From assembly GCA_003157715.1 (NCBI GenBank), contig PMKK01000110.1, positions 4,879 to 32,476 on the forward strand: a stretch of DNA of 27,598 nucleotides. Direction: 5' to 3'. A model generated the notes under the pieces. The model searched no databases, was not told where the DNA came from, and saw only the letters and a program-made list of their open reading frames with translations. Both the position numbers and the translations under genes were made by a program. Position 1 is the stretch's first letter, and every line of letters begins with the position of its first letter. This DNA comes from Actinomycetota bacterium. Lineage in GTDB: Bacteria; Actinomycetota; Thermoleophilia; UBA2241. Below are positions 15,904 to 23,796 of this stretch, in pieces.

Positions 15904-17040
15904 CGTCGGCTCGTCGGTCCGTCCTCCGGCCCGCAGGTAGCGCGCCACGCTGGCCTGGTCGACGAAGCCCACGAGCCGCCCGTGGTCGATCACGGCGAGC
16001 TGGCTCACGTCGGTCGTGGCCAGACGGTGAAAGGCCGCCGCGGCGGGTTCGTCGGGGCTCACGGTCTGCAGCCGCTCGACCGCCGTCATCACGTCCTGTA
16101 CCTGGTCGACGCCCCAGGAGCTCTGGTCGGTGCGCTGGAGGTCGGAGACGCAGACCAGCCCTTCGAGCCTGCCGAAGTCGTCCTGTACCGGCAGGCACCG
16201 GGCGTTCAGGGCGAGGAAGTAATCGTTGGCCGCCTTACGCAAAGTGATGTCGCCCGGTATCCAGGTCGGCGGTTGCGACATGAGGTCGCGCACAGGCACG
16301 CCGGCCAGCCCGCTTTCGGCGCGACTCTGCTGGTGAGCGGCCCGCGACGACTGCACGACGATCCAGCCGATGAGGGCAAACCACGCGCCGCCGACAAAGC
16401 CGGCCGCTCCGGACGCGCTGCCGGGTCGCGCCACTTCGTACACGCCGAAGGCGATCATCAGGATGCCGAGCAGCTGGCCGGCGCGGGCCGCCCAGCGCGT
16501 CGCCTTGACCGGGTCGTGGGTGATCGCCCAGAGCGCTGAACGCAGTACCCGGCTGCCGTCGAGGGGGAACCCCGGCAGCATGTTGAAGACGGCCAGCAGG
16601 AGGTTGATGTAGCCCAGGTAGAAGAGCAGGGCGTGCGCGATGCTCGGCGTCTGCACGGCGCGCGCGAGCGCGAGGCAGCCGATGCCGACGGCAAGGCTCG
16701 AGGCGGGGCCGGCGCCGGCCATCACGGCCTCGCGGCCGGCACTCGTGGACTCCGACTCTATGGTAGACACGCCGCCCAGCAGAAAGAGGGTGATGCTGCG
16801 CACCGGGATGCCCTGGGCACGCGCCACCAGCGAGTGGGCGAGCTCGTGTACGAGCACCGAGACGAAGAGCAGCAGGGCGGCGGCGAAGGCTACGGTCCAG
16901 GTCGTGGTCGTCGACCAGCCCTCCGTGGGAAACCACGACTCGGCCAGCGAGAAGGTCATCAGGGCGAGGATGATGATCCAGCTCGGGTGGATCGCGATGT
17001 CGATGCCGAAGAGTCGGCCGATCTTAAAACCGGGCCCCAT
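15883..17040 (-). CDS. M50 (site-2 protease family) zinc metalloprotease with CBS pair
   Basis: This 385-residue intramembrane protease should cut membrane-bound substrates such as anti-sigma factors. It opens with the usual IGRLFGIDIAIHPSW start. The zinc motif HELAH is at residues 65-69, and the third ligand motif NMLPGFPLDG has Asp161. Six or so hydrophobic helices fill residues 15-235. Two CBS domains at about 250-375 (VRDLMSQPPTWIPGDITLRKA and VQDVMTAVERLQTVSPDEP) suggest control by an adenine nucleotide or similar ligand. The ATG at 17040 follows AAAGGAG by four bases. It lies 125 bases behind the LarA-type gene and may be the last gene of that run. Its final codons fall in a tandem repeat. 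Confidence 0.93.
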   Translation of the reverse strand: MGPGFKIGRLFGIDIAIHPSWIIILALMTFSLAESWFPTEGWSTTTTWTVAFAAALLLFVSVLVHELAHSLVARAQGIPVRSITLFLLGGVSTIESESTSAGREAVMAGAGPASSLAVGIGCLALARAVQTPSIAHALLFYLGYINLLLAVFNMLPGFPLDGSRVLRSALWAITHDPVKATRWAARAGQLLGILMIAFGVYEVARPGSASGAAGFVGGAWFALIGWIVVQSSRAAHQQSRAESGLAGVPVRDLMSQPPTWIPGDITLRKAANDYFLALNARCLPVQDDFGRLEGLVCVSDLQRTDQSSWGVDQVQDVMTAVERLQTVSPDEPAAAAFHRLATTDVSQLAVIDHGRLVGFVDQASVARYLRAGGRTDEPTFNRTGT

Positions 17041-17165
17041 GCGTCTCCTTTGCCTGCGGCGTTCGGATTGTTCCCGTTTGCGGCGCGAGCGAACGGTCGG
17101 CGGTGACTAGGCGCGCAACGAAGTCGCGCCAGCCTGAGCGGCGACGACGAAGTCGCTCGGCGGAC

Positions 17166-18437
17166 CTACCCGGTGAGCTCTACTATGGTGTCGAGGCCGT
17201 CGGCTACGGCAAGCACGCGGGCCTCGGGACCGCGCGTGCGGCACACCGCGGCGAGGGCCTCGTCGACCGACTCGAAGGCCAGCAGGCCCATGCCTTCGAG
17301 AAGCGCGCGGTCGCCGCCGCCGACGACACCGACGCGGAAGTTCGTCATGAGCTTGGCCATCATGTAGGCGCGCTGCCCGCCGGGGCCGAGCGGCTCGACG
17401 CAGCCGCGGGCCACGAGGTCGAGCGGCCGCTCGGCGGTCAGCAGAGCGCCGAAGTTGTGCTCGCCCGGCCCGTCACCGGCGCCCAGTGGCAGATCGGCGC
17501 AGACGACGATCAGGCCGCCGTTCGTGAGCACGGGGCGCGCGGCCAGGCCTACATACGTGGCAGCCCGCGAAGCCTGGTAGAGGCTGCGGTCCTTGGGCGC
17601 CGGCACGCCGGCCACGACGAGGTCGAAGGGCCGCTCGTGGCGCCTGATCCACGACGTGCCGTGCTTGAGGGCAAGCCGGCGCTGGACGGCGGCGGGGTCG
17701 CCGGCCGCGACCCCCGCGACGCCGCCGCCGTGGCCCAGCACGACGTTCACGGCGAAGCGCAGCCGGGTGCGCGCCGCGATCTCGCGCAGCACCTCCTGGA
17801 AGGGATTGCCGTCGAGCCGGCAGAGCTGCACGGCCGGCTGGTCCAGGAAGGCGGGATGGTGGGTCCAGGCGATGGTCTCGTGTCCGGCGCAGCCGATCGC
17901 CACCGCCTTCACGCCGCCCGAGAAGCCGGCGTAGAGGTGCGGCTCGACGATGCCGACGGCGACCACGAGATCGGCGCCGGCCACCGCGTCGTTGATCCAT
18001 ACAGGACAGCCGGCCGAGGTGGTGCCGAGTGGTACGTTCGTCTCGCTGATCCCCTGGGCGTCGATGACGCGCAGACGCGCGGCCTCCTCGGCGCCCACCA
18101 GGGCCGCCTTCTCTTCGGGCGTGGTCGTGCGGTGCAGACCGCAGCCCACCACGACGCAGATCTGCTCGTCGCGCAGTCCGGCCGCCGCGAGGCGCTGGTA
18201 GAGCGCCGGCAGCAGCGTCGAGACCGGGCAGTCGCGGCTCGAGTCGGGCACGACCACGGCCACCTTGGCGGCGCCGCGGGCGAGCTGCGCGAGGGGCGCG
18301 GCGCCGAGGGGGGCGTCGAGTGCCGCATCGAGCGCCCCCGGCAGGTCGTCGAGGTCGGGCAGGCGGGCCGGCTCCTCGAAGGCGCAGGCGCCCACGACTT
18401 CCAGACAGCGCCGCCCGGATAGCGCGTAGGGTGTCAC
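17166..18437 (-). CDS. larA: LarA-family nickel-pincer-nucleotide racemase/epimerase
   Basis: This 423-residue enzyme of the LarA (DUF2088) family uses a nickel-pincer nucleotide cofactor to racemise or epimerise a 2-hydroxy acid. Residues matching the known active site of lactate racemase are all present: Arg68 in DSSRD, His102 in GLHRTTTPEE, His167 in EPHLYAGFSGGVK, Lys177 as the cofactor-attaching lysine, His193 in WTHHP and Lys282 in PAPKDRSLYQA. The Lys-to-His spacing of 16 and His-to-Lys spacing of 10 equal those of the founding enzyme. The start is GTG 18437, the only reasonable start that gives family length; no clear ribosome site precedes it. The substrate need not be lactate. No larB, larC or larE cofactor genes are in the window. 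Confidence 0.87.
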   Translation of the reverse strand: MTPYALSGRRCLEVVGACAFEEPARLPDLDDLPGALDAALDAPLGAAPLAQLARGAAKVAVVVPDSSRDCPVSTLLPALYQRLAAAGLRDEQICVVVGCGLHRTTTPEEKAALVGAEEAARLRVIDAQGISETNVPLGTTSAGCPVWINDAVAGADLVVAVGIVEPHLYAGFSGGVKAVAIGCAGHETIAWTHHPAFLDQPAVQLCRLDGNPFQEVLREIAARTRLRFAVNVVLGHGGGVAGVAAGDPAAVQRRLALKHGTSWIRRHERPFDLVVAGVPAPKDRSLYQASRAATYVGLAARPVLTNGGLIVVCADLPLGAGDGPGEHNFGALLTAERPLDLVARGCVEPLGPGGQRAYMMAKLMTNFRVGVVGGGDRALLEGMGLLAFESVDEALAAVCRTRGPEARVLAVADGLDTIVELTG

Positions 18438-18477
18438 GAGCGCAACCAGCGACGTCGCTGCGGCAGCGGTCGGGACG

Positions 18478-18699
18478 TCACGACGGTGTCTCCCGGGGCC
18501 GCGCCGGCGGGCAGACGAAGAGCGCCACCAGGGCGAGTGCCGCTCCGAAGGGCGGAAACACGACGGCGGCAAGAAAGCCGTAGATCAGCCAGTTGAGCGG
18601 GGGGCGTCCGGTGGTACGGGCGACGCGGTAGCCCACGTACACGCAGACCGGGAGCTGCACCGCGAACAGGATCTGGATGATGACGGTGGGGAGGTGCAT
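18478..18699 (-). CDS. Small two-helix membrane protein
   Basis: This 73-residue protein has two membrane helices, at about residues 4-24 and 38-62, joined by a basic loop (RVARTTGRPP), and a short polar tail. Its ATG at 18699 lies four bases after the stop codon of the PafBC-like gene, which suggests translational coupling, and it ends 40 bases before the LarA-type gene. I do not recognise a family, although the position after PafBC recalls the TatA gene that follows pafC in many actinobacteria. The sequence lacks the amphipathic helix and motif of TatA. Confidence 0.65.
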   Translation of the reverse strand: MHLPTVIIQILFAVQLPVCVYVGYRVARTTGRPPLNWLIYGFLAAVVFPPFGAALALVALFVCPPARPRETPS

Positions 18700-18703
18700 G
18701 GCC

Positions 18704-20908
18704 TTAAGCGTAGCGCTCGAGCAGCCGGCCGACGAGCTCGCGCAGGCTCGCGACTGCCGCCGGCGGCGAAAGCGGCAGCGCCTCGCCGCCGAAGCGCAGC
18801 AGCTCGTGGCTGAGCCAGCGCTCGTCGACGAAGGGCTGCAGGGCGAGAATGCCGCCGGCCACGCTCGCCGGTGCGGCGACCGTGGGCTCGCGCTCGGCGA
18901 TCCAGCGGGCGATGCCGGGGCCGTACCAGACGATGGCTTGTTGCGGCGCATAGAGCCGCGAGCTGCGGACACCCTCGCGCCGGTAGAGCTCGACCTCGAC
19001 ATCGGCCCGCGGCGCGAAGCGCTCACTGCGCGGCAGAGCGCGTTTGGTGGTCGCCACGCGAAACGTCCTCGTGCCCTGCGAACGGCGGCACCAGGCGACG
19101 TAGTACCACTCGCCGCGCGTGCGCACGAGCAGGTAGGGCTCGACCGTGCGGGTCGTGCTCACGCCACTGCCCTCGGACCAGTAGTCGATGTCGAGCAGGC
19201 GGCGCTGGCCGATCGCCGCGCTGACCGCGTCGAGGATCGGTTCGGCGGCCGGCAGGCGCTCGCCGGCAGCCACCGCCGACGGCACGGCGCTGCGCGCGTG
19301 GCGCAGCTTGTCGGCCGCGCTGCGCAGCGCGTCGCCGCGTTCGATCGGCAGCTGCCCGCCGAGGATCTCGACGGCCAGCAGCAGGGTGTCGACCTGCAAT
19401 GGCGACAGGCGCGCCGGCCGGGCGAAGGCCGAGCTTGCTGTGTCGCAGGTGACGACCAGCGTGGCGCCCTTGACCTCGGCCCAGACGAGCGTGCCCTCGC
19501 CGCCGAAGTTGACGAGGTTGAGGAGACGAACGTCGGCCTTGAGCTCGGCGGGCGTGACGTCGACGGCGGCGCAGACCGTGGAGACCGCCACCGGCGTCTC
19601 GTCTCTGTCGCCCGACGCGTGGCAGACGCCGTGCAGGTAGGTCATGAGGGCCGCGAGACGTGTGAAGCGGTCGACTTCGACCTGCCAGTCGGCGGCGCCG
19701 GTCGTGACCGCCGGGCTTGCGGACCGCCGGCCGGCACTCGCGGTGCGGCCGGCACGCGCGGCTGGGCCGGAGTCCGCCGCGCGGCCGACGCTCGCGCCGC
19801 CGCCCGTGTCGGTACCCGGACGACCAGCGCCCTCGAGCAGCTCTGCTGCTTCGCCGGCCTCGAGCGGCGGGTGGGCCAGGCCCTCGGCCAGACGCACGAG
19901 GTGAGCGCGCACCTCGTCGCGCAGCTCGGCAGGTTCGAGCAGCTCGGCCGCCGCGCCCATCGACAGCACCCAGGCGACGAGCTGCCCGGGCGAGTTGTAG
20001 GCAGTGGTGTAGAGGATGGCGCCGCCGTGCGAGGCGGGCGCGATCGTTCCACAGCGCGAGAAATGCGCTTCGACCCACCACGCCATGTCGGCCGAGACGC
20101 GCACCGTGGCGCTGCCGACCGCCTCGCCGAGCTGCCAGGGCGGCCGGTCGAGGTAATCGTCGATCGTAAAGTCCTGGGGCGGCGTGAAGTCGTGGGGCGC
20201 GCGCGTGGCGAAGGTCACCCGTGAGCGCACGCGCGACAGGCGGAAGGTGCGGATCGCCCCACGGAGATGGCAGAAGGCGATCAGATACCACTCGTCGCCG
20301 ACCAGCAGCAGCCCGTAGGGGTCGACCGTGCGCTCGAGCTCTTCGTCGCGGCCGATCGAGTAGTAGGTGAACGTCACCGTCTTGCCGGCCGCCGCCGCCT
20401 GCTGCAGCTTGGGCAGGGCGCTCGCGGCGCGCTGCGCTTCGCGGGCGGGCAGCACGCTGACCGGCGCCGTGGTCGCGGCGGCCAGCAGTTCGGGGCGGCC
20501 GTGGGTGAGGCTGAGCAAGGCCAGGCGTAGCGGCTCGCTGTAAGCGAAACGGTGTTCGAGCACGAACAGGCACGCGGCCAGCGCCGCCAGCTCGTCTGGC
20601 GAAAAGGCGATCGCCGGCAGGTAGTACGCCGCCGCCGGCAGCGAGTACAGTTCGGCGTCGCCGTCGGTTTCGGTATCGGCTGCGACTTCGATGCCGAGGC
20701 CGGCGAGCTCGGCACGGTCTTCGTAGAAACGTCTCTTGAAGGCATCGTCGGTCATGAGCGCATAGCCTTCGACGCGTCGGCGGATCTCGGCCGATGTTAC
20801 CGGTCGCCCGGGTCGCGAGAGCAGAAAGGCAATCAGCGAGAGGCGCCGGATGAGCTTGTCGGCGTCCTTCGAAAAGCCTTCCTCGCGCGGCGGTGAGCCG
20901 GGCGTCAC
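18704..20908 (-). CDS. pafBC: Fused PafB-PafC-like WYL transcriptional regulator
   Basis: This 734-residue protein contains two complete WYL-type regulators in one chain. The first half has a winged helix at about residues 18-85 (LIRRLSLIAFLLSRPGRPVT, then FKRRFYEDRAELAGLGI) and a WYL domain at about 165-250 (RTVDPYGLLLVGDEWYLIAF), followed by a C-terminal extension. After a low-complexity Ala/Gly/Arg linker at about 345-400 comes a second winged helix (about 400-480), a second WYL domain (about 550-640, RTVEPYLLVRTRGEWYYVAW) and an extension. PafBC activates the RecA-independent DNA-damage response in mycobacteria, and natural fusions are known in actinobacteria. The start is GTG 20908, overlapping the GNAT stop as GTGA. 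The damage-response role here is inferred; no proteasome genes are nearby. Confidence 0.87.
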   Translation of the reverse strand: MTPGSPPREEGFSKDADKLIRRLSLIAFLLSRPGRPVTSAEIRRRVEGYALMTDDAFKRRFYEDRAELAGLGIEVAADTETDGDAELYSLPAAAYYLPAIAFSPDELAALAACLFVLEHRFAYSEPLRLALLSLTHGRPELLAAATTAPVSVLPAREAQRAASALPKLQQAAAAGKTVTFTYYSIGRDEELERTVDPYGLLLVGDEWYLIAFCHLRGAIRTFRLSRVRSRVTFATRAPHDFTPPQDFTIDDYLDRPPWQLGEAVGSATVRVSADMAWWVEAHFSRCGTIAPASHGGAILYTTAYNSPGQLVAWVLSMGAAAELLEPAELRDEVRAHLVRLAEGLAHPPLEAGEAAELLEGAGRPGTDTGGGASVGRAADSGPAARAGRTASAGRRSASPAVTTGAADWQVEVDRFTRLAALMTYLHGVCHASGDRDETPVAVSTVCAAVDVTPAELKADVRLLNLVNFGGEGTLVWAEVKGATLVVTCDTASSAFARPARLSPLQVDTLLLAVEILGGQLPIERGDALRSAADKLRHARSAVPSAVAAGERLPAAEPILDAVSAAIGQRRLLDIDYWSEGSGVSTTRTVEPYLLVRTRGEWYYVAWCRRSQGTRTFRVATTKRALPRSERFAPRADVEVELYRREGVRSSRLYAPQQAIVWYGPGIARWIAEREPTVAAPASVAGGILALQPFVDERWLSHELLRFGGEALPLSPPAAVASLRELVGRLLERYA

Positions 20909-21462
20909 GTAGCCTTCTTTGGAGCGTCGTCGACAGGGGTCCCAACGCCGCCGCCGCTCGTGCCGCCGCCGCCGCCCGCGCCGCCGCCCGGAGCCAGTTC
21001 GCGGGCCAGAAGTTCGCGGTACTCGTCGGCGAAGCCGCGGCGCGTGAAGAAGCCGCTTACGCCGTGGCTGAGCTCGCCGTCGGGGCCGACGGCGGCAAGA
21101 AGAGCCGTGCAGCCCTGGCCGCGCGCCCAGTCGGCGACGGCCTCGACGAGCGCGCCGGCTACACCCGCGCCGCGCGCGGCCGGCACGACGTAGAGATCGC
21201 CGATCTCGGCCACCTTGAGGCGCTCCACGCTCGTCCTCCAGCTCGCCGTGACGATGCCCACCGGCGCGTCGGCGACATCCTCGCGGTCTGCGAAGAACAC
21301 GACGCAGCGCCGGTCGTTGAGGAACGCATCGAGTCCGGCACGCTGGCGGGAGGGCGGAACCGCCAGGCCTTCCTCGGCGAAGTAACGGCGCAGCAGATCG
21401 CCGGCGAGCCCCTGCGCGGCGCCGCCTTCGGACTTTCGGATCAGCAGTCGTTCGTCAGTCAT
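20905..21462 (-). CDS. GNAT-family N-acetyltransferase
   Basis: This 185-residue protein is an acetyl-CoA-dependent acetyltransferase of unknown substrate. Motif A is clear at about residues 88-120, with IGDLYVVPAARGAGVAGALV giving the Arg-Gly-x-Gly pyrophosphate loop, and motif B follows near VSGFFTRRGF. The final 30 residues are a Gly-rich tail ending in Lys-Lys-Ala-Thr. The ATG at 21462 has GGGAG upstream. The stop overlaps the start of the fused WYL regulator, so the two are probably translationally coupled and it may be the first gene of this minus-strand run. Confidence 0.87.
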   Translation of the reverse strand: MTDERLLIRKSEGGAAQGLAGDLLRRYFAEEGLAVPPSRQRAGLDAFLNDRRCVVFFADREDVADAPVGIVTASWRTSVERLKVAEIGDLYVVPAARGAGVAGALVEAVADWARGQGCTALLAAVGPDGELSHGVSGFFTRRGFADEYRELLARELAPGGGAGGGGGTSGGGVGTPVDDAPKKAT

Positions 21463-21577
21463 GAGTCGGTCGCTCCCGGCGGTGGGCTACAGGCACTCGC
21501 GGTGGGTGCACGACGTGCACGGCACGCACAGCGAAGCTTACTTCACCCGGAGGCCGAACGGCCGCATCGTCTGTCGG

Positions 21578-23320
21578 CTACTTGACGACGATCCTCAGGA
21601 CCTTGCTGACATTCGCAACATGGGGCACGGCCACGTCGTTGCCGGTCGCCACCGCCGAACCGTTGTACGTGTATTTCGCGCCGCCGTAGAAGTAGATGCG
21701 CACGAGGTAGGTGCCCTTCTTGGCCGGCTTGAACGTCCAGCTCGCCGCCGAGCGCGTGGACAGCGCTTTGGTCGTCGAGAGCGTCGAGCGCAGGACGGTG
21801 TAGTGCGGCGCCCCGTACTTGTCGGCCGCGCGCACGAGCTGCAGCCGTACGTCGAAGTTGGCGAAGTTGGGGGCCACCGCCGCGGAGATCGTGGCTTTCT
21901 TGCCGAGGCCAAGGGTAGTGGCGCTCGACTTGATCGTCACCATCGGCACGAAAGCCTCGTACAGGCGGCCGTCGGACAGGCTGTCGTCGACTCCCAGCGT
22001 CGAGTCGCGAAAATCGGTCCACACCACACGGTAGGCGTAGTAGGCGGGTCCGATCGCGGGGTCGGCCTGCTGCTTCGTGTAGTAGCTAGGGGTTCCCGGG
22101 TCGGTGCCGGGCGGCCAGCCGATGTCGCAGACCGGCATGGTCTGATGCGTCGCGGGATCGTAGAAGAAGACGTCGTCATCGATCGCCTTCGAGCTGTTCG
22201 CGTGAAGCCCCATGATCGCGTAGTCCGTGGCGCCCTGGCCCGGCGTGTACCAGGTGTCGAAGTCGACGGGCTGCGTCAGGGGTGAGAACACGGCGGCGCT
22301 GCCGCCGACGGCCTTTGTGACCGGCTCGTAGGCGCTGGGGTCACCATACGGTCCGCTGCGCAGCCAGGCGACGCCGTCGCTCGTGACTCGCGGTCCGAGC
22401 CCGTCGGCGTTTCTGAAGCCGCCGTTCGAGCCGTTGTCGTAGGCATGGTCGCTGTCGGAGAAGAAGGGCCCCACGGTCGAGTCCGCCAGGTCGGCCCGCC
22501 AGACGGCGGTGTCGGTGGGCGTCCAGTCGCTGTTGAGGAACGACCAGCGATCGTCGAGCCAGTACACGCCGGTGTAGCCGACGTCGGGGGCGACCTGCCC
22601 GCGGGCTTGCGGAGGCGTCGGGTCGACAGCCATGCCCGCCGTGCCGGGACCGTCCGAGGTGGCCCAGCCCACGTCCTGGTAGGACGTATCGGTTGTCAGG
22701 TCCCACGAGTAGATCAGGGGTGCGATCCAGCCGTTGTCGCGGCTGTCTTCCCAAGCGACGACGACGTGGTCGCCATCGCCTTCGTGCACCAGGCCGATCG
22801 ACGGCTCCCACTGTTCGGATGTCACCGGCGCGGCGACGCCCGTCGTGCCCGAGACGAGCAGTTTGGGGTAGCCGCCGTCGGCTGGCGTGAAGTACCCGTT
22901 GGGGTTGGAGTTGTAGGTGCCCTTCCAGAGCCAGATGTCGGCGTCGCTCGTTGTCAGGTTCATGCGAGTCCACACGACCCAGATGGTCTGGGTGGCGCTC
23001 TCATAGAGGATGTGCGGATTGAAGTCCTTGTAGCCGTCGGGACGGCTAATCTCCCACGGAGGGGCGTTGTCGAGCAGCGATTTCAGGCAGATGACCGAGT
23101 CATCGCTCGGCGGGATCGTGTTGCGGTTGTAGGCCAGGTATGGTCCGCTCACGTCAGGGTTGCCCTGGTTTGTCATGCTCGCGTCTGAGCCCGCCGGCAT
23201 GACCTGCACGCCGTCGGCCGCCAGCGCCGGCACTGCCGTGACGAGCAACAGCAGCAACACCCCCGCCGCCAGGACGATGATCGAGAGACTTCGGGACATG
23301 CGAACGCCGGTGTTTCTCAC
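21578..23320 (-). CDS. Secreted beta-propeller protein with C-terminal Ig-like domain
   Basis: This 580-residue exported protein has a signal peptide at about residues 8-35 (SLSIIVLAAGVLLLLLVTAV, then PALAA). The central part, about 40-460, has repeated strand motifs of the form V-x-W-x-D-x-R-D (IWVVWTRM, VVVAWEDSRDNG, GVYWLDDRW, RVVWTDFRDS), typical of blades in a TolB- or sialidase-like propeller. The last 110 residues form an all-beta domain (VTIKSSATTLGLGKKATISAAV to VSKVLRIVVK) like Ig-type domains on actinobacterial surface proteins. There is no sortase motif or C-terminal helix. I chose GTG 23320 because GGAGG lies seven bases upstream; the ATG at 23299 is an alternative. Ligand and role are unknown. 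Confidence 0.85.
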   Translation of the reverse strand: MRNTGVRMSRSLSIIVLAAGVLLLLLVTAVPALAADGVQVMPAGSDASMTNQGNPDVSGPYLAYNRNTIPPSDDSVICLKSLLDNAPPWEISRPDGYKDFNPHILYESATQTIWVVWTRMNLTTSDADIWLWKGTYNSNPNGYFTPADGGYPKLLVSGTTGVAAPVTSEQWEPSIGLVHEGDGDHVVVAWEDSRDNGWIAPLIYSWDLTTDTSYQDVGWATSDGPGTAGMAVDPTPPQARGQVAPDVGYTGVYWLDDRWSFLNSDWTPTDTAVWRADLADSTVGPFFSDSDHAYDNGSNGGFRNADGLGPRVTSDGVAWLRSGPYGDPSAYEPVTKAVGGSAAVFSPLTQPVDFDTWYTPGQGATDYAIMGLHANSSKAIDDDVFFYDPATHQTMPVCDIGWPPGTDPGTPSYYTKQQADPAIGPAYYAYRVVWTDFRDSTLGVDDSLSDGRLYEAFVPMVTIKSSATTLGLGKKATISAAVAPNFANFDVRLQLVRAADKYGAPHYTVLRSTLSTTKALSTRSAASWTFKPAKKGTYLVRIYFYGGAKYTYNGSAVATGNDVAVPHVANVSKVLRIVVK

Positions 23321-23638
23321 GGGTGACCCTCCTCGCTGCACAACTGACCCTGAACACTGACCCTGCCGCGCCCCCAGCGCACTCTCGAAGGCGATGGGGA
23401 GCGCCTTGCGCCAGTCTATCAACTGGCTCGTCGGACGGCTGCGTACTAACGTGTCTGCTTCCTGGATGATGTCGACCGCCGACGCGTTCGACTGAAATCG
23501 AAGCCGCTGGAGGCGGGTCGGAGCCGGTTCTTCTTCGCGGCTCGGCGGTCGCAGAGGCTCGCCGGTACCGGGCTGCTCGCGCCGGCCGTCCCGTCGTGGT
23601 CGAGTTCGTCCACGGGTGACGAGGGTGCGCAAAGACGA

Positions 23639-23679
23639 AGGCGGGGCGGGGATGGCATATGCCCATCCCCGCCCCGCCT
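23639..23679 (-). terminator. Very strong hairpin, probable terminator of the mttB operon
   Basis: The 17-base arms AGGCGGGGCGGGGATGG (23639-23655) and its exact complement (23663-23679) enclose a 7-base loop. On the minus strand the stem is followed by TTCGTCTTTG, a modest T-rich stretch, about 120 bases after the stop of the last mttB-type gene. The remainder of the 476-bp gap (23321-23796) holds the tandem repeat at 23712-23780 and no credible gene. Confidence 0.65.
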
Positions 23680-23711
23680 CGCTTGCGCTGCCGCGCCCGC
23701 CTGTGCGCCGC

Positions 23712-23780
23712 CTGCGACCGGCGCCGCCTCGTCCGTGCGACCGGCGCCGCTTCGTCCGTGCGACCGGCGCCGCCTCGCCG
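23712..23780. repeat. 23-bp tandem repeat, three copies
   Basis: Three 23-base units at 23712, 23735 and 23758 share the core TGCGACCGGCGCCGC, with only a few differences between copies. They lie between the mttB-type stop codon at 23797 and the strong hairpin at 23639-23679. Confidence 0.9.
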
Positions 23781-23796
23781 CCGCGGCTGGGCTTGC

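Noticed and set aside
23712..23780. The 23-bp repeats as a CRISPR array.
   Set aside because: Copies abut directly with no spacers between them, and no cas genes are present.
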